Positions 18,197 through 27,865 of a DNA stretch of 64,000 nucleotides are shown here, piece after piece (position 1 is the first letter of the stretch; the number at the start of each line of letters is the position of its first letter). The notes beneath the pieces were generated by a model that had not been told where the DNA came from, made no database searches, and saw nothing but the letters and a program-made list of their open reading frames with translations. Source of the DNA: Enterococcus termitis (GTDB taxonomy: Bacteria > Bacillota > Bacilli > Lactobacillales > Enterococcaceae); the NCBI RefSeq assembly GCF_001730305.1, contig NZ_MIJY01000012.1:124001-188000 (forward strand). Direction: 5' to 3'. Made by a program: the position numbers and the translations under genes.

Positions 18197-18985
18197 TTAT
18201 GGTAGCTCGGATAAAATCCAAGTTAACACCGTTTGGTAGTTGCCCGGCTTTTTGGTTGTATTTCCGGGAATAAATAAAGAAACTGCTTGATTTTCATAAA
18301 TGGGTTGCTCATTAAATGCTGGATCAACAATTGGCTTGTTCTGTTCATCTAATTTTGGTTTTAGTGTATCTGGTCGGTTTTTATCATTTGATACAGAAGC
18401 ACCAAAAATGATCGACCAGGTTCCTTCACCCATATGCGGTTTTGCTTCTGCTAAGTTATAGACTTCGCCAATATTTAACAGCCGAATCACTTCTTTTGAA
18501 ACAGTAGGTGCTGTAGCAGGGTCATTCAAAGAATTCGACCAGGATTGGTCAAAGGATAATACAGACCCTTTTAGCTCCTGTTTTTTGGCTGATATATCTT
18601 GAAATTGTGTCTCCTGTTTCACCTGCAAAAGCCAGCCCGCACTGTCGTTTCTAAAATCAGATACCTGGATAAAGTTTCCTCGGGCTCCTGTATCATCTTT
18701 AAAGAGTTGGGCATGACCGTAATAGGTTTGATCCGTATCAGAAATCTCGACTTCCCCAAATTTTATTTGCGGCACAAAATCAATACGCAACTGGCGATCT
18801 GTGTTGGGACTTTCACCAGGATCAGCTGGTTTTCCAGGATGTTCAGGATCCACCACTTGCTTAGGGTGCTTCCCTGTAAATTCAACAGTCGCGTCTCCTG
18901 AAAAAGAAGTTGCTTTTGCTTCAACGTTGAGCGGCATCAAAAACAAATAGGAAAACAGCAGTACAAATAAAACGTTTTTTTTCAT
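18197..18985 (-). CDS. WxL-domain surface protein
   Basis: A 262-residue secreted protein with a signal peptide (about 1-23) and a Pro-rich spacer containing HPGKPADPGESP. The WxL domain carries the proximal motif AGWLLQVKQ and the distal motif YQTVLTWILSELP at the C terminus. It is paralogous to the neighbouring WxL gene in architecture but not closely similar, so the operon encodes different subunits. It lies six bases after the short LPxTG gene, so the two are probably translationally linked. Confidence 0.92.
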   Translation of the reverse strand: MKKNVLFVLLFSYLFLMPLNVEAKATSFSGDATVEFTGKHPKQVVDPEHPGKPADPGESPNTDRQLRIDFVPQIKFGEVEISDTDQTYYGHAQLFKDDTGARGNFIQVSDFRNDSAGWLLQVKQETQFQDISAKKQELKGSVLSFDQSWSNSLNDPATAPTVSKEVIRLLNIGEVYNLAEAKPHMGEGTWSIIFGASVSNDKNRPDTLKPKLDEQNKPIVDPAFNEQPIYENQAVSLFIPGNTTKKPGNYQTVLTWILSELP

Positions 18986-18991
18986 GTTTCG

Positions 18992-19312
18992 TTACACACT
19001 CCTTCCAGCTTTTCTTCGCCAGAAAAGCAGCAGCAGTGTCACTAGTGTTAGCACACCTCCGCTAAAAAGCAGGCTTATTTTGACTAGATCACCTGTTTGC
19101 GGCAGACGGCCCACTGGCTTTTTCTTTGGAATCGGTGGTTTATCTGACGAATCAGTCGTCTTTTTAGCTTTACGCATCACAATGCCAGCGTCTGTTTGTA
19201 CTTGTCCACCCTCTTCAGCTGCCCGAGCTTCATTGGTATGGTTCATACCTAAAAACAGGGCAAGAAAACTAATAGAGGTTAGAAGTAAACGAATCCTATA
19301 GCCTTTTTTCAT
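18992..19312 (-). CDS. Short LPxTG cell-wall-anchored protein of the WxL locus
   Basis: A 106-residue protein with a signal peptide (about 1-31), a short charged Pro/Lys-rich stem (KPPIPKKKPVGR), and a full sorting signal: LPQTG (about 70-74), a hydrophobic span (about 77-97) and RRKAGR. Sortase would anchor it covalently to peptidoglycan. A miniature LPxTG protein is a regular member of WxL loci; it may tether the WxL complex to the wall. It lies between the large lectin-WxL gene and a WxL gene with spacings of 16 and six bases. Confidence 0.9.
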   Translation of the reverse strand: MKKGYRIRLLLTSISFLALFLGMNHTNEARAAEEGGQVQTDAGIVMRKAKKTTDSSDKPPIPKKKPVGRLPQTGDLVKISLLFSGGVLTLVTLLLLFWRRKAGRSV

Positions 19313-19328
19313 TACAATCTTTCCTCCA

Positions 19329-21782
19329 TCAATATGCTTCTTCTATTTGCCAAGTGAGTGTGGTTTCGTATTTTCCAACTTGTTTAACAGACCCGACTGG
19401 CGCATTAAAACGTAATCCCTGCTTTTTCGGTCCCCACGTCTCTTCGCTGATATCGTATTTCCCAGAGGCTTGATGGTTTGAGCGAAATACTTCCTGCGAT
19501 TCTGTAGAAATCACTTTTTCTTCATCTGCAGTTTGGTAACGCAACGCATCAGGCAGCTGATGATCTTTACTTCCAGGGATACTAAAGTTTTCTGATTGTT
19601 TTAACGTGATTTTCCAAGTGCCCAAAGTAGCGCGGTTATCCCAAATAACTAAATGCTGGTCGTAATTTGGATCGTTGAATGTTTTGTTCTGGCCGCTTAC
19701 CTTTTGATCACCAAAATCTATCGTGTTGGGTGCCGATTCAATGAATAACGTTCCTTTGAACGTATATTTCCGTGAGACTCCCTCTGGAATGACCAATAGA
19801 TTTGTTTCATCCGGTGGTCCTGAATCCTTTAAATAGTTCAATCCCTTCACAGCATTGAGCTTCTCTAATAGCTGCTGATTTTTTGTTAAATCAATTCTTT
19901 CTGCCACTGGTGCTTCAAAAGAAAAATCATCCATAATCGATTGATTTTTTTCATCTACAAAAGAGATGGTTACAGTGGCGAAACTTTGAATAACAGTTAG
20001 ATTCAATGGCTTTTCTACTTTCGTACTGCCAGCGCCATACGCCGCAATCACTTCATAAATACCTGCTTCTGCTAGCTCAGGAGGCTTCGCTAAGTTTCCT
20101 AATGAAAACGTTAGCTGACTGTTTTTTAGAGCCGTGACAGAAATATCATCATACTGCCATAGCTTCAGCGCTCCCTGTTCTCGAAGTAACGCCAACAAGG
20201 CGGCTTCTGTTTTAGGGTAATCTTTTGCAGCTACTTCAACATCTTTCCCGGAAATAATGTACTTACTGCTTTTAACAACTGATTGATCTTTGACAAAAAT
20301 CGGAATTGTCACATCACGTGCATTTCCACTTTTATCGGTAAGTGTGAGTACAAACTCGCTCGGACCGATAGAACTAACGGCTGTTTCAATGTCTTGTCCT
20401 GGTTTTAGTGTGATTGTGATTTTATCATTAGGCGTATTATCATCTTCATAGTAAAAAAGAAATGGTCGATAATCCGTCGCTTCTGTGATCGCTTTTACAT
20501 CATTACTATCGATAAATGTTAACTTACCTATACCAAGAGGTGCTTCGATATCATACATGACATTATATGACGCTGGTTTTTCTGAGATAATATTCTTGGC
20601 TGTTGCAATAGCTTTCATTGTTAGCTTCGCATCTGTGGTTAGTTTGGTATCTTTTACCTTGAACTCCACATTGACTTCATCATCTGTCGTAGATAAGTCT
20701 TTCCCCAGCGGAATTTGTAGCACATTATTAATATAAGTGGGGTTGACCGCTGTGCCATTCAAAAGAAATGTCCCTTCCTGATACACTTGATTTTTATCTA
20801 GTTCAAAAGACAAGACAGGGTCCAGCATATTTTGTTTTCCACCATGATACATGCCTGTGTAATGCACAGTCACTTCGGAATCTTGCACGGTACTTTGAAT
20901 CTTTTGCCCCTCAGCATTCATAAATTCTACATTTTCGGTATAATTCACTAAGCCGGGAACTGATTTAAATGCAACAACAGCTTTTTCAGTAAGTGCACCT
21001 GTAGAACCTGTGAAGCCCCAATAAACGTTATCGGTTCCAAATGTGTCTTTCGAGATAGACGCCGTTACAGGATCTAAATCGCCGTACTGATAGGTAAGTT
21101 TTCCTGTGTTCGTTGCATCCCATGCTTTCCAGTCCAACTTTAACAAACGCCATTGTCCGTCACCCATTTTAAAAGATGGATATTGTAGTCCGAAATGATT
21201 GATTCCTGTAATCGTTGTAGATGGCAATCGGTATTGATACGTTGAAGCCTTATCTGGAAATGTATAGGCGACATGCCCTCTCTTACCATTACTGTCAAGA
21301 CCAGAGTCATAGCTATCGTTGTTATGATAGGTATCAAATTCGATTGCAAAACTATTTTTTAACCGTTTACCGCCTACTTTATCTGTCATTCCGGCAATCA
21401 TGTATTCACCATAAATCGATAATCCATTTCCGACTAAACCCGAAAAATTAATCAGTTTACTTGGCTCGTTATGCATAACAAATGCAACACCATCCGCATC
21501 ACCATCAAGATAAATATACATTTCTGAGTAAAAATCTTCTGTAAGGTTTATTTTGTTTTGTTCCGTTGAGAAAATACTACCAATTTGACTTTTCTTCTTC
21601 TCAGTAATGATTACGTTATTTCCTTCCACATAGCTGTTTGCTCCTTGCGGGGTGATGAAAATCTGGTCAAGTGGTACACTTTGAGGCGCATCAATGAACC
21701 CCAGTGCATCTGTCTTTAAAGGAACTAAAAAAATACTAACCGCAGCTGCAATAAAAAAAGCAGATTTTATTTTGCTTAACAT
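19329..21782 (-). CDS. Large lectin-like WxL surface protein
   Basis: An 817-residue secreted protein with a signal peptide (about 1-26). An L-type lectin-like domain (about 28-270) has DGDADGVAFVMHN and NSFAIEFDTYHNND, the acidic/Asn pattern of Ca2+ and sugar binding. Several beta-rich Ig-like or MucBP-like modules follow, and a C-terminal WxL domain (about 660-817) ends YETTLTWQIEEAY. An AGGAGGTG ribosome-binding site precedes the ATG. As first gene of the WxL operon it is probably the adhesin that the other products display. The sugar ligand cannot be inferred. Confidence 0.9.
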   Translation of the reverse strand: MLSKIKSAFFIAAAVSIFLVPLKTDALGFIDAPQSVPLDQIFITPQGANSYVEGNNVIITEKKKSQIGSIFSTEQNKINLTEDFYSEMYIYLDGDADGVAFVMHNEPSKLINFSGLVGNGLSIYGEYMIAGMTDKVGGKRLKNSFAIEFDTYHNNDSYDSGLDSNGKRGHVAYTFPDKASTYQYRLPSTTITGINHFGLQYPSFKMGDGQWRLLKLDWKAWDATNTGKLTYQYGDLDPVTASISKDTFGTDNVYWGFTGSTGALTEKAVVAFKSVPGLVNYTENVEFMNAEGQKIQSTVQDSEVTVHYTGMYHGGKQNMLDPVLSFELDKNQVYQEGTFLLNGTAVNPTYINNVLQIPLGKDLSTTDDEVNVEFKVKDTKLTTDAKLTMKAIATAKNIISEKPASYNVMYDIEAPLGIGKLTFIDSNDVKAITEATDYRPFLFYYEDDNTPNDKITITLKPGQDIETAVSSIGPSEFVLTLTDKSGNARDVTIPIFVKDQSVVKSSKYIISGKDVEVAAKDYPKTEAALLALLREQGALKLWQYDDISVTALKNSQLTFSLGNLAKPPELAEAGIYEVIAAYGAGSTKVEKPLNLTVIQSFATVTISFVDEKNQSIMDDFSFEAPVAERIDLTKNQQLLEKLNAVKGLNYLKDSGPPDETNLLVIPEGVSRKYTFKGTLFIESAPNTIDFGDQKVSGQNKTFNDPNYDQHLVIWDNRATLGTWKITLKQSENFSIPGSKDHQLPDALRYQTADEEKVISTESQEVFRSNHQASGKYDISEETWGPKKQGLRFNAPVGSVKQVGKYETTLTWQIEEAY

Positions 21783-21966
21783 TCTTTATTTTCACCTCCT
21801 TTCACTCAAGGATCTTGATCTTTTCACATAATGAATAAACCTACCTTAATCAGAATAATTGACTTCATTGAGGGTCTTTGATTTAATACAATAAAAGATT
21901 CTTATTTTTAAATAAAACGAGAAAATCAGCTATTTAACCTCCATTTATAAAGGTTTCTCGTTCCAA

Positions 21967-21987
21967 TTGACGAGGATTTTGACGGCG
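21967..21987 (+). repeat. Paired direct repeat, candidate integrase arm-type site (left)
   Basis: TTGACGAGG (21967) and TTGACGGCG (21979) start 12 bases apart. The same element, with the same 12-base offset, occurs on the other side of the integrase gene at 23234-23254. Tyrosine integrases of the Tn916/lambda type bind such direct repeats with their N-terminal domain. Confidence 0.5.
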
Positions 21988-22038
21988 AAAAAAATCAACT
22001 ACTACTAAAAATAACTGTTTCTTCTTCGCTAGAACGAA

Positions 22039-22066
22039 CATTTAAATAACGTATGTTATTTAAATG
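22039..22066. repeat. Perfect palindrome downstream of integrase gene
   Basis: CATTTAAATAAC, loop GTAT, then GTTATTTAAATG: a 12-bp perfect stem with a four-base loop. There is no T-run, so it is more likely a protein-binding or recombination site than a terminator. Confidence 0.5.
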
Positions 22067-22106
22067 CCAAAAAAAATGTCTTTTTGGAAAAAAAGACAAG
22101 AAGACA

Positions 22107-23216
22107 CTATAGCACAGCCAATTTAGCAATTGCTGCACGCTTTTCCTCAAAGAAGGAGTTCGTATACGTATCTAAAGTCAGTTTGATAGAGGCATGTCCT
22201 AGTAAAGAGCTGATTGCGGCAATATTTACACCTAACTCCACGCAACGTGTGGCAAAAGTATGACGCAAAGCATGGAAAGGCACATTAATTAAACCTAATT
22301 TCTTTTTGATCTGTTCAAAACGATAACTCACCGTTCTTGGTTCAATTGACCGATGTCCTGTTGTCACAACAAAATCTGATATAGATTGTGCCTGCTCATT
22401 TAATAAAGCTGCTTTTAATTTTGTAGAAAGCGGGATTAAGCGATTTGCATTTGTTGTCTTCGGTGCTGTTTCAATGATTTTTGTTCGTTGACTGGCTGAT
22501 TTTGGCATCGCGATGCGCTGCTTTGTTCGGTGTACGTGCAAAACAGAATCCTCAAAATCGATGTCCTCCCATTTAAGTGCACAAATTTCGCCAATACGCA
22601 TTCCTGTCTCTAAGGCTAATAGGATAGGAAGACCTTTTTTTGTTTTTAAACATTCCTTTTCGACTGCTTTTTGTTGAGTTCGTGATAGTGCTTGAATATT
22701 TTTTTTATCATTTTTAGGCAGACTGGTCCGTTCACATGGATTTAGATAGATATAGCCACGTTCTCTAGCTGCCTCTAAACAACTTTTAACAATGCGGAAA
22801 ACGATATGAACAGAACTTGGTGCTAATGAATTAGAGAGTTTTCTTACCAACTGATCCATTTCTGTTGGTGTAATCTTCTTTAATGGGCGTTGCTCTAAGA
22901 ACGGAAAAATATGTATTTGAAGATTATTGCTATAACTAGCATATGTACTCTCCTTTAATTTGATCGACATGATATTATTTAGCCAAATATTTGCCCAATC
23001 ACCAAAAGTACCCGAAAATTCTTTTGATTCACCTAAATAAACCATAGCTGTATTTGCTTTTTTTTCAATTAACTGTTCTTTGACAGAACGATAAGAACGT
23101 GCATAAATATAGCCATAATGGATAGATCCATCTTGCTTACGTCCTTTTGGATAGCGTCCTTCCCAACGTCCATCTTTTCTTTTATAGATGTTTTCACCTC
23201 TAGCCAATTTGATCAT
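22107..23216 (-). CDS. int: Tyrosine recombinase / integrase
   Basis: A 369-residue site-specific integrase of the phage/ICE type. An N-terminal arm-binding domain (about 8-45, YKRKDGRWEGRYPKGR) precedes a SAM-like core-binding domain (about 68-155). The catalytic domain has all residues: Arg207 (ETGMRIGE), Lys253, His315-x-x-Arg318 (HALRH), His341 (LGHAS) and Tyr351 (DTYTN). No frameshift is visible, so it may be active. No excisionase, relaxase or phage structural gene accompanies it in the window. No tRNA gene is adjacent, so the attachment site is unidentified. Confidence 0.95.
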   Translation of the reverse strand: MIKLARGENIYKRKDGRWEGRYPKGRKQDGSIHYGYIYARSYRSVKEQLIEKKANTAMVYLGESKEFSGTFGDWANIWLNNIMSIKLKESTYASYSNNLQIHIFPFLEQRPLKKITPTEMDQLVRKLSNSLAPSSVHIVFRIVKSCLEAARERGYIYLNPCERTSLPKNDKKNIQALSRTQQKAVEKECLKTKKGLPILLALETGMRIGEICALKWEDIDFEDSVLHVHRTKQRIAMPKSASQRTKIIETAPKTTNANRLIPLSTKLKAALLNEQAQSISDFVVTTGHRSIEPRTVSYRFEQIKKKLGLINVPFHALRHTFATRCVELGVNIAAISSLLGHASIKLTLDTYTNSFFEEKRAAIAKLAVL

Positions 23217-23233
23217 ACCCTTTCTCCGAAAAT

Positions 23234-23254
23234 TTGACGGCGCTGTTGACGGCG
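23234..23254 (+). repeat. Paired direct repeat, candidate integrase arm-type site (right)
   Basis: Two perfect TTGACGGCG copies start at 23234 and 23246, 12 bases apart, 18 bases upstream of the integrase start. They match the pair at 21967-21987. Confidence 0.55.
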
Positions 23255-23659
23255 GTAAAAAATATCCGCTATTTCTATGATAATCCGCCTAAATTTCCAT
23301 TTTTTTATAAAAAAAGCTAAAAAATTGAAAAAACAAATAGTTATTTTCTATCATAAAGCTATTGATTTATTCCAAACAAAGCAATACAATAAAAATATAT
23401 TTGAATATTCGCCTTTCAAAAAAAGATGTTTCTCGTTTTATTTAAAAACAAGAAATATTTTTTTATTTTTTATCTCTACCATATTCTATAGTAAATGATT
23501 TCCTTTAAATTGCTAGCCCTCTTTGATATTTAATCAGAAAAAACTTGTTTTTATCACCGGAAACAAAAATAAAAACAAACGATTTTATAACAGTAACAAA
23601 ACAAAATAACATCTCTTTATTTTTTCATTTCGAAATACAAATGAGAAAATATAGACAAA

Positions 23660-23703
23660 AAAAGAAGAATGAAAATCTTGAAAAGATTTTCATTCTTCTT
23701 TTT
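23660..23703. terminator. Strong terminator after rpoZ
   Basis: A perfect inverted repeat of about 19 bp, AAAGAAGAATGAAAATCTT (23661-23679), loop GAA, AAGATTTTCATTCTTCTTT (23683-23701). A/T tails on both sides make it bidirectional. It ends the gmk-rpoZ transcript before the island. Confidence 0.85.
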
Positions 23704-23738
23704 ATATCTTGAAGCTTATTTTTTTAATTGAGTGACTA

Positions 23739-24044
23739 TTACAGATTTTTTTCTTCGCGAATACGATGTTCAAGCTCTTTTTGCTCTTGTTCGTGTCTCA
23801 TTTTTTGTTCTTCTTTTGCCATACGCATTCTTTCGCGCTTTTCTTCTGGTCTTGGATCATTGATAACTGTTGCAGCGTCGATTTCTTCTAGCGCTTGTCC
23901 TACACTTTTCACTGATTCAAAACTTTCTAATGTCGGCTGTGCACCTTCATCTAATTCATGGGCACGTTTACTAGCTAAAATGACTAGTGAATATTTTGAT
24001 GGTACTTCTTTCAATAATGAGTCAATAGATGGTTTTAACATCAT
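23739..24044 (-). CDS. rpoZ: DNA-directed RNA polymerase omega subunit
   Basis: This 101-residue protein starts [31 protein letters not shown], the standard omega beginning, with KYSLV and KRARE-like segments that contact the beta-prime C terminus. The C-terminal third is highly charged and helical ([15 protein letters not shown]), typical of enterococcal omega. The first Met is chosen because AAGGAGA lies nine bases upstream. It follows gmk by four bases. In related genomes priA follows rpoZ; here a terminator and the island intervene. Confidence 0.95.
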   Translation of the reverse strand: MMLKPSIDSLLKEVPSKYSLVILASKRAHELDEGAQPTLESFESVKSVGQALEEIDAATVINDPRPEEKRERMRMAKEEQKMRHEQEQKELEHRIREEKNL

Positions 24045-24048
24045 AGGG

Positions 24049-25098
<1,050 letters not shown>

Positions 25099-26544
25099 AT
25101 GCCGTCCCTAAAAAAACAGCTTGCCACACTCACTTTTTTCTTACTGATCACTTGTCTTTTTATCGGAAGCTTGCCGCAAAAAACGGACGCTGTCGATGTA
25201 GAGCCCGACTTTACTCAAAACCCAAAATACCCCATCAAAAACGGCTATCGCCCCAAAGCTTCGATCGTTATCGATGCTGGCTCTGGTCAAATATTGTGGG
25301 AAGATCAGCCGGATCTGCCTTGGAGTCCGGCAAGTATTGCTAAAGTCATGACCATGTATCTTGTTTTCGAAGCAATGGAACAAGGAAAATTCACACTAGA
25401 TACAACTGTCAAAGCCACAGAGAAATACGTGAATATTTCTCAGCTCTATGCGTTGAGCAACAATAATATTTCATTAGGTGTCGAATATCCAGTCCGCGAT
25501 CTGCTGACAATGCTCGCAGTTCCTTCTTCCAATGTCGCTACACTGATGTTAGCAAATTTAGTTTCTGATAATGACGAAACTGGTTTTATCCATCTAATGA
25601 ACAAAAAAGCCGCGGATTTAGGTATGAAAAATACCACCTACTTCAATAGCAGCGGGGCACAAATCAGTGCTTTTGAAGGCTATTACCAAGCAGAGGGGAT
25701 CGATCCGAATGGCGACAACAAGTCAACAGCTCGAGATTTAGCCATTTTAGCCTACAATCTAGTCAACAAGTATCCTGATGCCTTACAATTTACAAATCAA
25801 CCCGTTGTAACAACTATGAAAAACACCCCTTATGAGGAAACCTTTGATACTTACAATTACTCCTTACCGGGTGCCAAATATGGCTATGACGGAGTAGATG
25901 GATTAAAAACCGGATCAAGTCCTACTGGCGGCTTTAACTACATTGCTACAGCCAAAAAAGGAGAGGTCCGCTTGATCGAAGTCATTTTAGGTGTTGGAGA
26001 CTGGTCAGATCAGGAAGGTGAGTATGAACGGCATATCGCTGGAAATGCTATTTTAGATAACACTTTTTCTTCCTACGAATATAAGAAGATCCTAGAAAAA
26101 GGCACGAATACCATCAATCAAAAAGAAATTACTTTGGATCAGGATTTTTATGGACTCGTAAAAAAAGGCACGACGCCCCGCTTCATTACAGAAAACGGCA
26201 CATTATCTTTAGCTAACGAACTTGGACAAGTCTCACCAAAAATCCCTGTTCAAAGTATTAACTATCAGGAAAAACAACAGACTGCTGAAAAAGCAGCGAC
26301 TAAGAAACAAGAGAAACAAAAGACCTCTTCTTTTGTTGGTCCAAAAAAGACACGTACTTACTTGTTCTGCGGCGTTCTATTCACATTAAGTGTGCTTTTT
26401 TTCGCCTTCTCACGTGTCTTTAGAAAACGAATATCAAGTATAAGAAGAAGCAACCGAAAAATGGCAACCCCAACGTCCCGCTTGTTTTTTATCCTTAGCA
26501 TCCTTTCGTTCATTGGCGTGATTGGCGTTTGGTTTTTCTTATAG
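25099..26544 (+). CDS. D-alanyl-D-alanine carboxypeptidase (PBP5-like), copy 1
   Basis: This 481-residue low-molecular-weight PBP trims the terminal D-Ala from wall pentapeptides. A signal segment (about 8-30) precedes the S11-family domain with Ser79-x-x-Lys82 (PASIAK), Ser143-x-Asn145 (PSSNVA) and KTG in DGLKTGSSPTGG (about 275). A C-terminal beta domain follows. Two membrane spans close the protein (about 420-438 and 462-480), unlike the single amphipathic anchor of typical DacA. It is clearly paralogous to the gene at 33788. It stands alone with a terminator behind. Confidence 0.93.
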   Translation: MPSLKKQLATLTFFLLITCLFIGSLPQKTDAVDVEPDFTQNPKYPIKNGYRPKASIVIDAGSGQILWEDQPDLPWSPASIAKVMTMYLVFEAMEQGKFTLDTTVKATEKYVNISQLYALSNNNISLGVEYPVRDLLTMLAVPSSNVATLMLANLVSDNDETGFIHLMNKKAADLGMKNTTYFNSSGAQISAFEGYYQAEGIDPNGDNKSTARDLAILAYNLVNKYPDALQFTNQPVVTTMKNTPYEETFDTYNYSLPGAKYGYDGVDGLKTGSSPTGGFNYIATAKKGEVRLIEVILGVGDWSDQEGEYERHIAGNAILDNTFSSYEYKKILEKGTNTINQKEITLDQDFYGLVKKGTTPRFITENGTLSLANELGQVSPKIPVQSINYQEKQQTAEKAATKKQEKQKTSSFVGPKKTRTYLFCGVLFTLSVLFFAFSRVFRKRISSIRRSNRKMATPTSRLFFILSILSFIGVIGVWFFL

Positions 26545-26548
26545 AACA

Positions 26549-26600
26549 GAACAAAAGCAGCGGATCCTTAAATGAAGAATCACACTGCTTTTGTTTGTTT
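26549..26600. terminator. Bidirectional terminator
   Basis: ACAAAAGCAG (26551-26560) pairs with CTGCTTTTGT (26585-26594), with a T-rich tail. It lies between the convergent carboxypeptidase gene and the 95-codon gene. Confidence 0.75.
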
Positions 26601-26607
26601 ATTTAGC

Positions 26608-26895
26608 TTAAAAGCCCATATTGGATAACGTATTTACCACACCCATGATTTCATCGTGGCGTTTGATTTGCTTATCTACTGGTCCGTCCACTTCTTCTAC
26701 ATCAATTCGAACCACAAATCGGCGACTCAACGACACAAAGGTATCTTCATTGACGCGAATATTCAACACGTCATCTGTAAATGAATCACACGCGTCTTGC
26801 CACGCATCAAAAGGTTCTTTATCCGAAATAACTTCTCTTTTCACTACAGACTTTCCACTTAATTCGTGGAAGGTTACATCATAATAATTTGACAT
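26608..26895 (-). CDS. Conserved-looking hypothetical protein
   Basis: A 95-residue soluble acidic protein starting MSNYYDVTFHELSGKSVVKRE, with GAGGTG upstream. It appears to be an alpha/beta single domain: N-terminal strands, a helix (DAWQDACDSFTDDV), strands (VSLSRRFVVRIDVEEV) and a C-terminal helix. I do not recognise the family; it is not RemA, which occupies this position in Bacillus. It is 69 bases downstream of yicC and ends in a terminator, so it is the last gene of the patatin-ydbC-yicC group or a monocistron. Confidence 0.7.
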   Translation of the reverse strand: MSNYYDVTFHELSGKSVVKREVISDKEPFDAWQDACDSFTDDVLNIRVNEDTFVSLSRRFVVRIDVEEVDGPVDKQIKRHDEIMGVVNTLSNMGF

Positions 26896-26964
26896 GAACG
26901 TTCACCTCATCACTTTCTTCTACCTAATTATACCTTTAATCAATCAAATCACCAAAAATTTATC

Positions 26965-27849
26965 TTATTCAACATTTTGGATTTGTTCGCGGATTTTTTC
27001 AAGAATCGTTTTCATCTGAACGACGATATTTTTGATCTCGATCGGGCTTGATTTCGAACCGATCGTATTGACTTCACGATTCATTTCCTGAATCAGAAAA
27101 TCTAATTCACGACCCACAGGTGTTTCTTGCTTTAATAGCTCTTGTAATTTATCGATGTGGATCACCAAACGATCCAGTTCTTCATGAATATCTCCTTTTT
27201 CAAGAAGAATTGCCATTTCAGTCAACAAGCGGCTTTCATCTACCTGACTACCCAGCCATTCATTCAAACGAGCTTCAAATTTTTCTCGATACTCTTGTTC
27301 ATATATATCAACAAATCCCGATAATTGCTCTACCAAGGCTGTGAATTCTTCGCCATAAACTGTTAATACTTGTTGAATTTGTTGGCCTTCTTGCAAACGG
27401 CTGGCATCAACTTTCTCTACTGCCTGTTTCACAATACCTAATACAAGTGCACCAAATGCCTCGTCCGCCTCTTGTTTCTCTGTCACCTCAACATAATCGG
27501 GATTATTGAGCAGCTGCTCAATACTTCGACCAGGCTCAAAAACAGCCTCTGGGTACTTAGCCGACAGCTCCTGCTCGATTTCTCCTAATAAATGATGAAT
27601 AAGATTCCAATGAACCTGCACATCTTTATTGCCGCCGCCCGTTTGCTTGATATTGATATACGCTTCGATTCTGCCACGCTGCAACGTTTGTTTCATTAAT
27701 TGACGAATTGTCATTTCATATGGATTGACCTCTTTAGGCATTCGCAGTTGAATATCTAAAAAACGCTGGTTGACACTTTTGATCTCAACATCAATTTGGT
27801 AGCGCTCGTTTAAAAAGGTTTCTTTTCCAAAACCAGTCATACTTTTCAT
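26965..27849 (-). CDS. yicC: YicC/YloC-family endoribonuclease
   Basis: A 294-residue protein starting MKSMTGFGKE, the family hallmark. The N-terminal YicC domain (about 1-155) contains EIKSVNQRFLDIQLRMP. The C-terminal DUF1732 region (about 205-294) contains GRELDFLIQEMNREVNTIGSKS, the conserved catalytic block with several acidic residues. YicC proteins cleave RNA in E. coli and Bacillus. In Bacillus yloC directly precedes remA-gmk; here the carboxypeptidase and a hypothetical gene intervene. Confidence 0.95.
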   Translation of the reverse strand: MKSMTGFGKETFLNERYQIDVEIKSVNQRFLDIQLRMPKEVNPYEMTIRQLMKQTLQRGRIEAYINIKQTGGGNKDVQVHWNLIHHLLGEIEQELSAKYPEAVFEPGRSIEQLLNNPDYVEVTEKQEADEAFGALVLGIVKQAVEKVDASRLQEGQQIQQVLTVYGEEFTALVEQLSGFVDIYEQEYREKFEARLNEWLGSQVDESRLLTEMAILLEKGDIHEELDRLVIHIDKLQELLKQETPVGRELDFLIQEMNREVNTIGSKSSPIEIKNIVVQMKTILEKIREQIQNVE

Positions 27850-27865
27850 TGACAGGGTGTCCTTT

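Larger units (their letters stand above)
21783..22106. other. Intergenic region between WxL operon and integrase gene
   Basis: No ORF is credible. It contains the WxL operon leader with AGGAGGTG near its end, a pair of integrase-site-like direct repeats (21967-21987), a perfect 12-bp-stem palindrome (22039-22066), and an A/T hairpin (22078-22097) just after the integrase stop. I could not identify a convincing WxL promoter. Confidence 0.5.
12540..23655. mobile_element. Putative integrated island between priA and rpoZ
   Basis: About 11 kb with an integrase at one edge lies between genes that are normally close (gmk-rpoZ and priA-def-fmt). It contains the MerR/SDR pair, the WxL locus and the integrase. 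Boundaries are approximate; I found no direct terminal repeat by eye, and the MerR/SDR pair could be a separate acquisition. Confidence 0.4.
23217..23738. other. AT-rich intergenic region between integrase and rpoZ
   Basis: Extremely AT-rich sequence with no credible gene; a 73-codon plus-strand ORF here is low complexity and lacks a ribosome-binding site. It holds the right pair of integrase repeats and the rpoZ terminator. Confidence 0.5.

Noticed and set aside
23277-23498. 73-codon plus-strand ORF upstream of the integrase
   Set aside because: Composed of Lys/Phe/Ile/Asn-rich low-complexity sequence from AT-rich DNA, no ribosome-binding site.
22107-24044. tRNA gene as integrase attachment site
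   Set aside because: No tRNA-like cloverleaf or tRNA 3' end found near the integrase.
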